Assembly (NCBI RefSeq): GCF_040403615.1
Contig: NZ_JBBAKG010000018.1
Coordinates: 1 to 64,000 of the forward strand
Origin: Haliscomenobacter sp040403615
GTDB taxonomy: Bacteria; Bacteroidota; Bacteroidia; Chitinophagales; Saprospiraceae
Direction of reading: 5' to 3'
Length of the DNA: 64,000 nucleotides
Shown: positions 41,696 through 50,423 of the stretch, piece after piece
Position numbering within the stretch: the stretch's first letter is position 1
Layout of the letters: every line of letters begins with the position of its first letter
Program-made: the position numbers and the translations under genes
Notes under the pieces: model-generated
Seen by the model: the letters and a program-made list of their open reading frames with translations, nothing else
Told to the model about the DNA's origin: nothing
Databases searched by the model: none

Positions 41696-42042
41696 GTGAT
41701 AAGATCAAGATTCGGCAAGAGATCTTAAGCAAATACTTTAAAAATCTAGCCACAGAAAGAAATCAATCTCTTGGCTCAACCAAAGATTATGCTGCTGTTG
41801 TTGATTTGGAAGACAATCATTTCATCTTGATTAGGAATGGCTGGACTGAACAAGGATTTAGCTATAAAGTACTGCTGCACCTGGATATTAATCCTAATAC
41901 CGGAAATATTTGGGTTCAACAAAACAATACTGAAATTCTACCTGATGAAGATCTTTCACCAAAAGGACTCCATCGTTCAGATTTTGTTATTGGGTTTCGT
42001 CCAGCATGGATGAGAGGACAAGCCGGATTCGCCGCTGCATGA
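41683..42042 (+). CDS. XisI-family protein
   Basis: 119 residues starting METLSDKIKIRQEILSKYF; it overlaps xisH by 13 bp in another frame. The body carries the typical phrases LEDNHFILIRNGWTEQGFSY, HLDINPNTGNIWVQQNN and LSPKGLHRSDFVIGFRPAWM. XisI accompanies XisH in nearly all genomes where they occur. The pair is normally read as one transcript. Its biochemical role is not known; a protein-partner or inhibitor role for the XisH nuclease fold is speculative. Confidence 0.9.
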   Translation: METLSDKIKIRQEILSKYFKNLATERNQSLGSTKDYAAVVDLEDNHFILIRNGWTEQGFSYKVLLHLDINPNTGNIWVQQNNTEILPDEDLSPKGLHRSDFVIGFRPAWMRGQAGFAAA

Positions 42043-42118
42043 TTGTCAACTATTTTGCAAAAGGCTAGCGAATAATGAAGTAAATCATTTCTGAGTTAGA
42101 TTCAATAAAACCTCAAGA

Positions 42119-42589
42119 ATGGAAAACACACAAAACCCATCCCATCCTGCCGACGTGCAGTACAATAAAGTTGTTGAAATGGTACACTGTTATGCTGAAT
42201 CTGTAGGCCTGGATCGGCACACCGTTTACATTCCAGATAAGGAGTACTGGCTGTGGACCAAAGGCACTGCGACCATCCAGACTTTGATCCACAAACTCAA
42301 CTACGACAACGGTACTCGCCGCGATTTTATCCGCATCCTGTCTCCAGTCATGGAGGTACCGACGACCAATCAACTGATTGGATTTTACCGCCGACTATTG
42401 GAGCTGAACGAAGAGAAATTCGGGATCAAATTCACGCTCATTCCCAATACCACCAAAGTTTGGGCTGCTTTTGAACGCGACATTAAAGGGATCGACTTCA
42501 ATGAACTGTCTACGTTCATCAGCGATTTTGAGCATTGGGCAGATACACTGGATGATCAGTTGAAAGATCAGTTTCCAGATTTAAATTAA
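42119..42589 (+). CDS. YbjN/T3SS-chaperone-fold-like hypothetical protein
   Basis: 156 residues. N-terminal helix VVEMVHCYAESVG, a central strand pattern (YWLWTKGTATIQTLIHKL, DFIRILSPVMEVP) and a C-terminal helix STFISDFEHWADTLDDQL. The alternation of helix-strand-strand-strand-helix suits the YbjN/CesT type fold. No signal peptide, so cytosolic. It follows xisI by 76 bp on the same strand, but the spacing does not require an operon. Function unknown; fold family assigned by eye only. Confidence 0.5.
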   Translation: MENTQNPSHPADVQYNKVVEMVHCYAESVGLDRHTVYIPDKEYWLWTKGTATIQTLIHKLNYDNGTRRDFIRILSPVMEVPTTNQLIGFYRRLLELNEEKFGIKFTLIPNTTKVWAAFERDIKGIDFNELSTFISDFEHWADTLDDQLKDQFPDLN

Positions 42590-42595
42590 AAGATA

Positions 42596-42625
42596 GAAGT
42601 GGACAGCCTAGCGGATATCCACTTC
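42596..42625. terminator. Bidirectional hairpin between convergent genes
   Basis: GAAGTGGA (42596-42603) pairs with TCCACTTC (42618-42625). The stem contains the stop codon of the minus-strand lipoprotein gene (42608). On the minus strand it is followed by a short T-rich stretch. Confidence 0.5.
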
Positions 42626-42946
42626 CATTTTGCCTGTACTGAAGAAATATTCGCAGGAAATGCGGCCATCAAACTGCCCCATGCAACTATTGTTTTGTTC
42701 GGTTTCTTCGGTCTTTTGGCAGTATGGAAAATCGTAACGAATCTTATCCATGTTNNNNNNNNNNNNNNNNNNNNNNNNNNNNNNNNNNNNNNNNNNNNNN
42801 NNNNNNNNNNNNNNNNNNNNNNNNNNNNNNNNNNNNNNNNNNNNNNNNNNNNNNATGGCCTCAGTGCCTGAACTGGCCGGATCGCTTCCGCCACATGCAA
42901 AAATGATCAAGGACAAGGCGAGCAGATAGAAAACGGTATTGCGCAT
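42608..42946 (-). CDS. Lipoprotein gene split by an assembly gap
   Basis: The start (MRNTVFYLLALSLIIFAC, lipobox with Cys 18, then GGSDPASSGTEA) is right of the gap; the C-terminal 48 residues (NMDKIRYDFPYCQKTEETEQ, NNSCMGQFDGRISCEYFFST, GKMEVDIR) are left of it. The two flanks share no sequence, so the missing length is unknown and the frame across the 100 N is only a chance match. No family recognised. Confidence 0.5.
   Translation of the reverse strand: MRNTVFYLLALSLIIFACGGSDPASSGTEAXXXXXXXXXXXXXXXXXXXXXXXXXXXXXXXXXXNMDKIRYDFPYCQKTEETEQNNSCMGQFDGRISCEYFFSTGKMEVDIR
42755..42854. other. Assembly gap (100 N), no flank overlap
   Basis: The flanks (..TTATCCATGTT and ATGGCCTCAGTG..) share no duplication, so this is a true gap of unknown length inside a lipoprotein gene. 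Confidence 0.9.
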
Positions 42947-43020
42947 AAGATGGTAATTTTTTTGAAACACAAGAGTACGAAAACTCTTGAAGGAACGGAA
43001 ACAAAGCAAACCCCGGTTTT

Positions 43021-45396
43021 TTATTCCCTTAAAATCCGCGCTCCGAATACCCTTCCAGCCGTTTTTCCATGGTTTGCTTCTACGCGCACGGTGACTTTGT
43101 CTCCTGTAGTCAACAAACCGGCGGGAATGGGGTATTCCCGATCGTAAAAACGCCCGGATTGGCCGCCTTGCAAGGTTTCGGTCAGCAACAATTGCCCATT
43201 GATCAGGATGTCGAAGATGCGGTCTTTGTCGTCGCCGATGTACGTAAACAGCAAGCGGTTGTTGGTTCCGGGTTGAATTTTCATTTCAAAGGCAAAATGA
43301 TGTCCGGTGCGTGCTTCTCGGCCATTTACGCCCAATGCGTCGCTGACGTAAGACCGTTCTGTGGCTTCCAATTTGTGGTCGCGTTCGGGTTGCATTTCAC
43401 CAATGCGGAAATAATCTAGGGTTTGCGCTTCGATCACCTGTTTGCGCTTCTTCTCCGCTTCGTATTCGGCCTGACGGGCAGTCCACTGCTCGGGGCTGAA
43501 ATAATCCCAGTACACGCTGTAGTATTCTTTGTTGCTTTGGTAAAATGGAATCAATTGCGGCGCCTGAGGCTGGGCTGCTTCAGGACTGATCTGAAATTTG
43601 AGGGTTGACGCTGCTACCCGTTGCACCAATTGATCGGCCTGGCGATTCGCACTCAGCAATACTGGTGTGCCATAAATAGGATCGGGCATCTTATTTCCCA
43701 ATTGGCCGGCCAACACCAGGGGGCCATACAAAAAGGCGATGCGGTTGGGGTTGTCCGGCATGCTTTCGGTGTAAAGGTGCATGGGCATGTCCAGCTCCAG
43801 TTTATCGCCGTTTTTCCAACTGCGGCTGAGGGTGTAATACCCATTTGCGCCAGCAGTGGCTTGAACAGGTTTGCCGTTGACTTTGAGTTGCCACTCCCCT
43901 TTCAGCCACCAGGGGCGACGTAAGTTGAGGCTTAGTTTTTGGCTTTTGGCGCTGGCAAAACTCAATACCACTTTACCATTTTGCGGATAAGCAGTCTCCT
44001 GTCGAATGGTCAATCCGCGCTCCTTCCAGTTCAAAGTGGAAGGAATAAAGAGGTTAAGGTACAGGCTATTGCCGTCCTGGCTGCGGTAATAAATGCTCTC
44101 GGTGTACTTGACGTGGTTTTCCATCCCGCTCCCCACACAACAAGTGAAGGTTTTGAATTCATCGCTGAATTCTTTTTTGCTGCCCATGCGCAGCGGGACA
44201 AAATAGGTCATCATCCCGGACTCAGGGTTTTGCGAAGCCAAAATATGGTTGTACAAAGCCCGTTCGTAATAATCGGCCAATTCTGCGCTCGGCTGCCAGC
44301 AAAACAAATGCCGGGTCAGCTTGAGCATGTTGTAGGTATTGCAGGTTTCGCAGGTATTGTCGCTCAGGCGGTCATTGAGTTTGTCGGCATCGCCGCAGTA
44401 TTCATAGTTGCTGTTCCCGCCAATCACGTAGCTGTGGTGGTGCACCATGGTTTGCCAAAAGAAAGAGGCAATGGTTTGATCCCGGGTATTGCCCGTCAAT
44501 TCATACTGGCGGGCGCTGCCAATGGCTTTGGGTACATTGGTATTGGAATGTTTACCGGGCAGAGGGTCAATTTTTTTGGAAAGTGGCTCCATCACAAAAT
44601 CATCGAAGAACTTGTAGGACAAGTCGAGGTATTTCTTTTCGCCTGTGAAAGCGTACACATTGGCCAGGATTTCGTTCATGCCACCGTATTCGCATTTGAG
44701 CATTTTCTGGCGCTGGGTATCGTTGAGTTTGTTGACGATGCTCCCAGTCCAGTCCGACATGCCTTTGAGCACTTGCAGGGCTTGATCGTTGTGGGTATAC
44801 AGGTAGGCATCGGCGAGGCCAGCCATGACTTTGTGTACGGTGTACCAGGGCGACCAACCGCCATTGAGGTCAAATCCCGAAGAACGGATGTCGCCACGGG
44901 TAACCTGGGCAAAGATGCTGTCTTCCTTGGGAATGGCACCTACATAGCCACTTTTCCGTGCGGCCTGGCAACGCGCCAGTTCCTGTACCATGTAGTTTAC
45001 ACGGTCGCGAAATTTTTCATCCTTGCTGCCCGCATACATCAGGGCACAGGCAGAGAGGTAATGGCCAAGGGTATGACCTGAAAGGCCATCGCTTTCCCAG
45101 CCGCCGTACACTTCTCCTTTGGTGGACAAACCCGCATTGGCATAAAAGCGGTGCAAAAGCCGATCAGGTTCAATTTTCAATAAATAGGCAGCGTCTTTTT
45201 CCATCGCGTTGAAGAACGGGCTGCCTGGAAGGAGACGCAAATCTTCCAGGGGGAATGCATAAGCTTGAAATGGGGTGACTGGGCTTATTTTTACTTTGGG
45301 ATCAGACCCAGCAGGTACATAAGATTGGGCAAAAAGACTTTGCCCTACACTCAATAGGCAAAGGAATAGCCAAAAAGGAAGGTGTGCGCTTTTCAT
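43021..45396 (-). CDS. GH127-type beta-L-arabinofuranosidase (DUF1680)
   Basis: 791 residues with a signal peptide (LFLCLLSVGQSLFAQ). The zinc-cysteine site of GH127 is clear: Glu and Cys in NTCETCNTYNMLKLTRHLF at about 335-345, and the Cys pair in FKTFTCCVGSGMENHVKY at about 405-412, one Cys being the nucleophile in the founding member of the family. The alpha/alpha barrel begins after LPLEDLRLLPGSPF and ends near 510 (LSLNLRRPWWL), followed by beta-sandwich domains up to the C-terminus. Predicted reaction: release of terminal beta-L-arabinofuranose from plant glycoproteins or pectin side chains, in the periplasm or outside. The L-rhamnose mutarotase gene lies upstream (45501-45824) on the same strand. 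Confidence 0.9.
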   Translation of the reverse strand: MKSAHLPFWLFLCLLSVGQSLFAQSYVPAGSDPKVKISPVTPFQAYAFPLEDLRLLPGSPFFNAMEKDAAYLLKIEPDRLLHRFYANAGLSTKGEVYGGWESDGLSGHTLGHYLSACALMYAGSKDEKFRDRVNYMVQELARCQAARKSGYVGAIPKEDSIFAQVTRGDIRSSGFDLNGGWSPWYTVHKVMAGLADAYLYTHNDQALQVLKGMSDWTGSIVNKLNDTQRQKMLKCEYGGMNEILANVYAFTGEKKYLDLSYKFFDDFVMEPLSKKIDPLPGKHSNTNVPKAIGSARQYELTGNTRDQTIASFFWQTMVHHHSYVIGGNSNYEYCGDADKLNDRLSDNTCETCNTYNMLKLTRHLFCWQPSAELADYYERALYNHILASQNPESGMMTYFVPLRMGSKKEFSDEFKTFTCCVGSGMENHVKYTESIYYRSQDGNSLYLNLFIPSTLNWKERGLTIRQETAYPQNGKVVLSFASAKSQKLSLNLRRPWWLKGEWQLKVNGKPVQATAGANGYYTLSRSWKNGDKLELDMPMHLYTESMPDNPNRIAFLYGPLVLAGQLGNKMPDPIYGTPVLLSANRQADQLVQRVAASTLKFQISPEAAQPQAPQLIPFYQSNKEYYSVYWDYFSPEQWTARQAEYEAEKKRKQVIEAQTLDYFRIGEMQPERDHKLEATERSYVSDALGVNGREARTGHHFAFEMKIQPGTNNRLLFTYIGDDKDRIFDILINGQLLLTETLQGGQSGRFYDREYPIPAGLLTTGDKVTVRVEANHGKTAGRVFGARILRE

Positions 45397-45500
45397 ATTT
45401 GCGATGGTTTGATCGGAAAGTTAGCAAAAAGATATAATTGTTCAAATCACATTTTAAATTCTAACTAGAGAGGTATTGATTTGAACAAAAATCCTCCTTG

Positions 45501-45824
45501 CTACCCAAACCGGAAAACCCTTTCCAAAGACATGACCACTGGAGAATTGTCTGGATTTACCTCCATGATGTCGGCCATGTAATCCCACCATTCGCGCATA
45601 ATGGGCAAGCCTGGCAAAAGGTCAACCTGGTGGTCAATCCTCCGTTTTTGATAGGCATACAAGTGGCCACTTTCCCGTTCCAAATAAATTTGATAATCCA
45701 GAATTCCCGCTTCGCTGAGGGCGGCGCAAAGGGCTGGCCAAATCTCGTCATGCCGACGCTGGTATTCTGCTTCGTGGCCGGGTTTGAGGTAGAGGAGAAA
45801 GGCGATTTCTTCGGTGTGTTGCAT
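45501..45824 (-). CDS. rhaM: L-rhamnose mutarotase
   Basis: 107 residues starting MQHTEEIAFLLYLKPGHEAE. It is the usual length (about 104) for RhaM of the DUF718 family. The mutarotase site residues are visible: Tyr/His in AEYQRRHDEIWPAL, Tyr in LDYQIYLERESGHLYAYQKR, and WWDYMADIMEVNPDNSPVV that ends in the conserved LERVFRFG. It interconverts the alpha and beta anomers of L-rhamnose, which feeds isomerase. Gene lies 104 bp upstream of the GH127 gene on the same strand; together they suggest use of pectin-type sugars (rhamnose and arabinose). No rhamnose isomerase or kinase is in the window. Confidence 0.9.
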   Translation of the reverse strand: MQHTEEIAFLLYLKPGHEAEYQRRHDEIWPALCAALSEAGILDYQIYLERESGHLYAYQKRRIDHQVDLLPGLPIMREWWDYMADIMEVNPDNSPVVMSLERVFRFG

Positions 45825-45853
45825 GGTGGATATAGGTTGGTGTTTATTGCCTT

Positions 45854-45896
45854 AAAAAAGCACAGGATGAACCAACTTGCGTTGATCCATCCTGTG
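45854..45896 (-). terminator. Terminator of the rpoBC operon
   Basis: On the minus strand CACAGGATG pairs with CATCCTGTG (45861-45869 with 45888-45896) with an additional inner CAAC/GTTG pairing, followed by CTTTTTTAA. It lies about 105 bp past the rpoC stop codon. Confidence 0.8.
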
Positions 45897-45906
45897 TGGC
45901 TTTTAC

Positions 45907-46002
45907 CCACGACTGAAGTCGTGGTGTAGAACGGTATGTGACCTCCCACGACTGAAGTCGTGGGTTGGCGAGGGTAGGGACAACCGCAAGGGTTGTCTCT
46001 AC
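45907..46002. repeat. REP-like palindromes behind rpoC
   Basis: CCACGACTGAAGTCGTGG occurs perfectly at 45907-45924 and 45946-45963 (18-bp palindromes, direct copies of each other). A second type, GTAGGGACAACC and GGTTGTCTCTAC around GCAAG, spans 45974-46002 and includes the first base of the rpoC stop codon (minus-strand TAG at 46002-46004, followed by a second TAG in the element). Confidence 0.75.
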
Positions 46003-49000
46003 TAATCTTCGTCTTCCATGTCGTCGAACTGGTGGTAACGAGACTCCAGTTCTGCGGCGCGGTCTTTGTGCGTTACGATCAAATTGTCGAACTTGCGTTG
46101 GCCAGTACCGGCAGGGATGCGTTTTCCAACGATAACGTTTTCTTTCAAGCCCATCAGGTTGTCGGTTTTCGCGCCAATGGCAGCGGTGCTCAACACCTTG
46201 GTGGTTTCCTGGAAAGAGGCAGCTGAAATCCAGCTGTTGGTACCCAAGGAGGCCTTGGTGATCCCCAACAATTGAGGGCTGGAAGTAGCAGCTACGGCAT
46301 CGCGGTATTCTAACGGTTGGCGGTCGTTGCGCTTGAGGAAAGAGTTTTCTTCCCGGATTTGGCGCAAGGTTACCAATTGGCCTGGCTTTAAGCGGTTGGA
46401 TTCCCCGGCTTCAACTACGATCTTTTTGTCAAAGATCCAGTCGTTTTGTACCAGGAATTCCATCTTGTCTACGGTTTCGCTTTCCAGGAAGCTGGTATCG
46501 CCTGGATCTTCGATCAACACGCGGCGCATCATCTGGCGTACAATTACCTCGATGTGCTTGTTGTTGATGGTGATACCCTGAGAGCGGTAAACTTCCTGTA
46601 CTCCGTTGACCAGGTACTGCTGTACGGCAAATGGCCCTTTGATCGCCAAGATGTCGCGTGGCGCAATGGTACCATCGGAGAGCGGAGTACCCGCGCGCAC
46701 GAAGTCACCATCTTGTACCAGGATGTGCTTGCTCAAGCCGATCAGGTATTTTCTGATCTGGCCGTCTTTAGCAGTTACCGAAATTTCGCGGTTGCCACGT
46801 TTGATCTTGCCGAAGTTTACAACCCCGTCAATTTCCGACACGATGGCCGGGTTGGAAGGGTTACGGGCTTCAAACAACTCAGTTACCCGAGGCAGACCAC
46901 CCGTGATATCCTGGATCTTACCCAGTTTACGCGGGATCTTGGCAATTTTATCCCCTGCAGCAATCGTGATGCCATCTTCAATGGAGATGTACGATCCTAC
47001 GGGCAAAGTATACGTTTTGAGTTCAACCCCGTCAGGGCTCATGATGAAGATCACCGGAATTTTCCGCTTGTTCTTGCTTTCAATGATTACCTTTTCAGAG
47101 TATCCAGTTTGTTCGTCACGTTCAATCCGGAAGGTAACGCCGTCTTCAATCGAGTCGAATTTGGCAATACCAGAGAATTCAGAAATGATGACCGCGTTGA
47201 ACGGATCCCAGCTACAAATCAGTTGCCCTTTGGCAATGGTTTGGCCTTCGTTTACCATCAAAGAAGAACCATAAGGTACGTGCATGGTAACGAACTGCTT
47301 GCCCGTTTCAACATCTACGAGGCGAATTTCACCTGTACGAGACAGTACCACTCTTCCTCCATTTTCGTCAGCATCTTCGGTCAGTTTGATGCCGTCAAAT
47401 TCAACTTTACCATTGAATTTGGAAACGATCTCAGATTCGGTTTTTGACAACGATGCCGTACCCCCGGTGTGGAACGTACGCAGTGTCAACTGAGTACCCG
47501 GTTCACCAATGGACTGAGCAGCAATGATGCCCACTGCGTCTCCTTCTTCGGCAATGCGGCCAATCGCCAGGTTCTTACCATAACATTTGGCGCAAACCCC
47601 ACGCTTGGATTCGCAGGTCAGTACAGAACGAATGGTTACCGTTTCTACTCCAATTTCTTCGATGAATTCGGCATTCTTCGCATCGATGTAATCTCCTGCA
47701 GTGAGGATCAGTTCATCGGTGATTGGATTGATGATATCGTGCAAAGTATAGCGACCTTCGATACGAGATACGAGCGGTTCGATTACTTTGTCGTTGTCTT
47801 TCAAGGCAGTTGTTTCCAACCCTCGCAAGGTGCTACAGTCTTCTTCGAGGATGATCACATCCTGAGCAACGTCCACCAAACGACGAGTCAAGTAACCTGC
47901 GTCGGCTGTTTTAAGGGCAGTATCCGCCAAACCTTTGCGCGCACCGTGCGTAGAGATGAAGTATTCCAAAACCGACAAGCCGTCCACAAAGTTGGACAAG
48001 ATGGGGTTTTCGATAACGGCACCTCCCGTGTCACCAGATTTCCTTGGCTTGGCCATCAAGCCCCGCAAACCGCACAACTGTTTGATCTGCTGCTTGGAAC
48101 CCCGCGCACCAGAGTCGAGCATCATGAATACGGAGTTGAAGCCTTGCTTGTGGCTGGCCAACTCTTTCATGAGCGTATCGGTGATGCGGTTGTCCGCGTA
48201 TGTCCAGCGGTCGATGATCTGGTTGTATCGTTCGTTGTTGGTGATCAAACCCATGTTGTAGTTGTCCCACACTTCGTCCACTTCGCCCTGAGCTTCTTCC
48301 AACGCATCCTGTTTGATGGAAGGAATAATCAGGTCTCCCAGGTTGAAGGACAAACCACCCCGGAAAGCCCAGGTAAAGCCCATCTCCTTGATTTCATCCA
48401 GGAAGTCGGCAGTGACTGCAAAATCCGTCAGTTCGATTACCTCACCAATTACGGTTTTGAGGTTTTTCTTGGTCATCAAGCTGTTCTGGAAGGGAACACC
48501 TTCAGGCATTACCTCGTTGAACAAGACCCGACCCACCGTAGTATCAATCAAGCGCATGATTTTCTTTCCGTCTTCCGTAACAGGAATCCGTACTTTGATC
48601 TTGGCGTGTAGGTCAACTTTACCTTCGTTGAGGGCAATGATTACCTCTTCAGAAGAGTAAAATTTCATGCCTTCTCCTTTCACGATTACATCGCCCAAAG
48701 TTCGTTTTTCCTTGGTGATATAGTACAAACCCAATACCATGTCCTGTGAAGGCAGGGTAATTGGCGTACCGTTTTGAGGGTTGAGCATGTTGTGCGGCGC
48801 CAACATCAACATTTGGGCTTCCAAAATGGCGGACTGGCTCAATGGCACGTGTACGGCCATCTGGTCACCGTCAAAGTCGGCGTTGAAGGAGCTACAAACC
48901 AAAGGGTGCAACTGAATCGCCTTACCTTCTACCAAACGTGGCTGGAATGCCTGGATAGACAAACGGTGCAACGTTGGAGCCCGGTTGAGGAGAACAGGGT

Positions 49001-50300
49001 GTCCCTTGAGGATATTTTCGAGGATTTCCCAGATTACTGGATCCTTGCGGTCTACAAGTTTCTTGGCTGATTTTACCGTCTTCACGATGCCGCGCTCGAT
49101 GAGCTTACGGATTATGAAGGGTTTGAACAGCTCGGCAGCCATACCTTTTGGCAAACCACATTCGTGGAGTTTCTGGGTAGGCCCTACTACGATTACAGAA
49201 CGACCAGAGTAATCGACGCGCTTACCCAACAAGTTTTGACGGAAACGGCCTTGTTTGCCTTTGAGGATGTCACTCAATGACTTGAGTGGGCGTCCACCTT
49301 CCGCTTTAACCGCGTTGGATTTACGAGAGTTGTCAAACAAAGAGTCGACCGCTTCTTGCAACATCCGCTTTTCGTTGCGCAAGATGACTTCTGGCGCTTT
49401 GATTTCCAACAAACGCTTCAAACGGTTGTTGCGAATGATTACGCGGCGATAAAGGTCGTTCAAATCCGAGCTTGCAAAACGACCGCCATCCAATGGCACC
49501 AAAGGGCGCAATTCTGGTGGAATTACCGGCAAGTATTGGATAACTGTCCATTCTGGACGGTTTTCCATACGGGTTTGTCCATCGCGGAACGCTTCTACTA
49601 CGCGCAAACGCTTCAGTGCTTCCGACTTCCGTTGTTGAGACGTTTCGTTGGCAGCCTGGTGGCGTAGGTCGTAAGACAATTGATCCAGCTCCAGACGGTT
49701 GAGCATATCCCGAACCGCTTCAGCACCCATGCGGGCGATGAATTTATTTGGATCGGTATCTTCCAGCAACTGGTTTTCTGCGGGCAGAGATTCCAGGTGT
49801 TCGAGGTATTCTTCTTCAGTCAAGAGGTCATTGTTGCCTACGCCTTCATTGCCTTTAATCCCTGGTTGGATTACGACATAGCGTTCGTAGTAAACAATTG
49901 ATTCCAGTTTCTTTGAAGACAACCCGAGCAAGTAACCGATTTTATTAGGAAGCGATTTGAAGAACCAAATGTGCACCACCGGCACCACGAGCTTGATGTG
50001 GCCCATGCGCTCGCGGCGAACTTTCTTTTCCGTTACTTCAACCCCACAGCGGTCGCACACGATACCCTTGTAACGGATACGCTTGTACTTGCCGCAATAG
50101 CATTCATAATCTTTGACAGGTCCAAAGATGCGCTCACAGAAAAGACCATCCCGCTCCGGCTTATAAGAACGGTAGTTGATGGTTTCCGGCTTGAGCACTT
50201 CACCATAGGAACGCTCCAGAATTTCATCGGGAGAGGACAAGCTGATGGTGATGCTGTCAAAGTTCTGATTTTGAATATTACCTTTCTTTTTGAATGGCAT
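46002..50300 (-). CDS. rpoC: DNA-directed RNA polymerase subunit beta'
   Basis: 1432 residues from MPFKKKGNIQNQNFDSITIS; an earlier in-frame start at 50357 adds 19 residues not conserved in the family. All beta' landmarks are present: the zinc ribbon CYCGKYKRIRYKGIVCDRCG at about 65-90, the active-site metal loop NADFDGDQMAVHVPLS at about 450, the bridge-helix/trigger region GEPGTQLTLRTFHTGG near 910, and the second zinc site CESKRGVCAKCYG. Typical Bacteroidota length. It is the last gene of the secE-nusG-rplKAJL-rpoBC block, 123 bp after rpoB, and is followed by REP-like palindromes and a terminator. The spacer to rpoB contains a 20-nt hairpin with an 18-bp palindrome. Confidence 0.98.
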   Translation of the reverse strand: MPFKKKGNIQNQNFDSITISLSSPDEILERSYGEVLKPETINYRSYKPERDGLFCERIFGPVKDYECYCGKYKRIRYKGIVCDRCGVEVTEKKVRRERMGHIKLVVPVVHIWFFKSLPNKIGYLLGLSSKKLESIVYYERYVVIQPGIKGNEGVGNNDLLTEEEYLEHLESLPAENQLLEDTDPNKFIARMGAEAVRDMLNRLELDQLSYDLRHQAANETSQQRKSEALKRLRVVEAFRDGQTRMENRPEWTVIQYLPVIPPELRPLVPLDGGRFASSDLNDLYRRVIIRNNRLKRLLEIKAPEVILRNEKRMLQEAVDSLFDNSRKSNAVKAEGGRPLKSLSDILKGKQGRFRQNLLGKRVDYSGRSVIVVGPTQKLHECGLPKGMAAELFKPFIIRKLIERGIVKTVKSAKKLVDRKDPVIWEILENILKGHPVLLNRAPTLHRLSIQAFQPRLVEGKAIQLHPLVCSSFNADFDGDQMAVHVPLSQSAILEAQMLMLAPHNMLNPQNGTPITLPSQDMVLGLYYITKEKRTLGDVIVKGEGMKFYSSEEVIIALNEGKVDLHAKIKVRIPVTEDGKKIMRLIDTTVGRVLFNEVMPEGVPFQNSLMTKKNLKTVIGEVIELTDFAVTADFLDEIKEMGFTWAFRGGLSFNLGDLIIPSIKQDALEEAQGEVDEVWDNYNMGLITNNERYNQIIDRWTYADNRITDTLMKELASHKQGFNSVFMMLDSGARGSKQQIKQLCGLRGLMAKPRKSGDTGGAVIENPILSNFVDGLSVLEYFISTHGARKGLADTALKTADAGYLTRRLVDVAQDVIILEEDCSTLRGLETTALKDNDKVIEPLVSRIEGRYTLHDIINPITDELILTAGDYIDAKNAEFIEEIGVETVTIRSVLTCESKRGVCAKCYGKNLAIGRIAEEGDAVGIIAAQSIGEPGTQLTLRTFHTGGTASLSKTESEIVSKFNGKVEFDGIKLTEDADENGGRVVLSRTGEIRLVDVETGKQFVTMHVPYGSSLMVNEGQTIAKGQLICSWDPFNAVIISEFSGIAKFDSIEDGVTFRIERDEQTGYSEKVIIESKNKRKIPVIFIMSPDGVELKTYTLPVGSYISIEDGITIAAGDKIAKIPRKLGKIQDITGGLPRVTELFEARNPSNPAIVSEIDGVVNFGKIKRGNREISVTAKDGQIRKYLIGLSKHILVQDGDFVRAGTPLSDGTIAPRDILAIKGPFAVQQYLVNGVQEVYRSQGITINNKHIEVIVRQMMRRVLIEDPGDTSFLESETVDKMEFLVQNDWIFDKKIVVEAGESNRLKPGQLVTLRQIREENSFLKRNDRQPLEYRDAVAATSSPQLLGITKASLGTNSWISAASFQETTKVLSTAAIGAKTDNLMGLKENVIVGKRIPAGTGQRKFDNLIVTHKDRAAELESRYHQFDDMEDED

Positions 50301-50336
50301 TCTTCTTAAAGTTTTGGAGTTTTGGGTTTTGGGTTC

Positions 50337-50392
50337 ATCGGTCACCGAAGTGATCACTTCGGCTTCGCTCAGTGACCATTTCGGTGGCCGAT
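50337..50392. repeat. Hairpin and 18-bp palindrome in the rpoB-rpoC spacer
   Basis: 50337-50356 and 50373-50392 pair at 17 of 20 positions. Inside, CCGAAGTGATCACTTCGG (50345-50362) is a perfect 18-bp palindrome; the two folds exclude each other. Confidence 0.65.
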
Positions 50393-50423
50393 AAACCTAA
50401 AACTTGCCAACCCTAAAGGTGGT

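Noticed and set aside
42608..42946. Continuous open frame across the 100-N gap
   Set aside because: The N run is of arbitrary length, so the frame match is not evidence. Only the two ends of a lipoprotein gene are supported.
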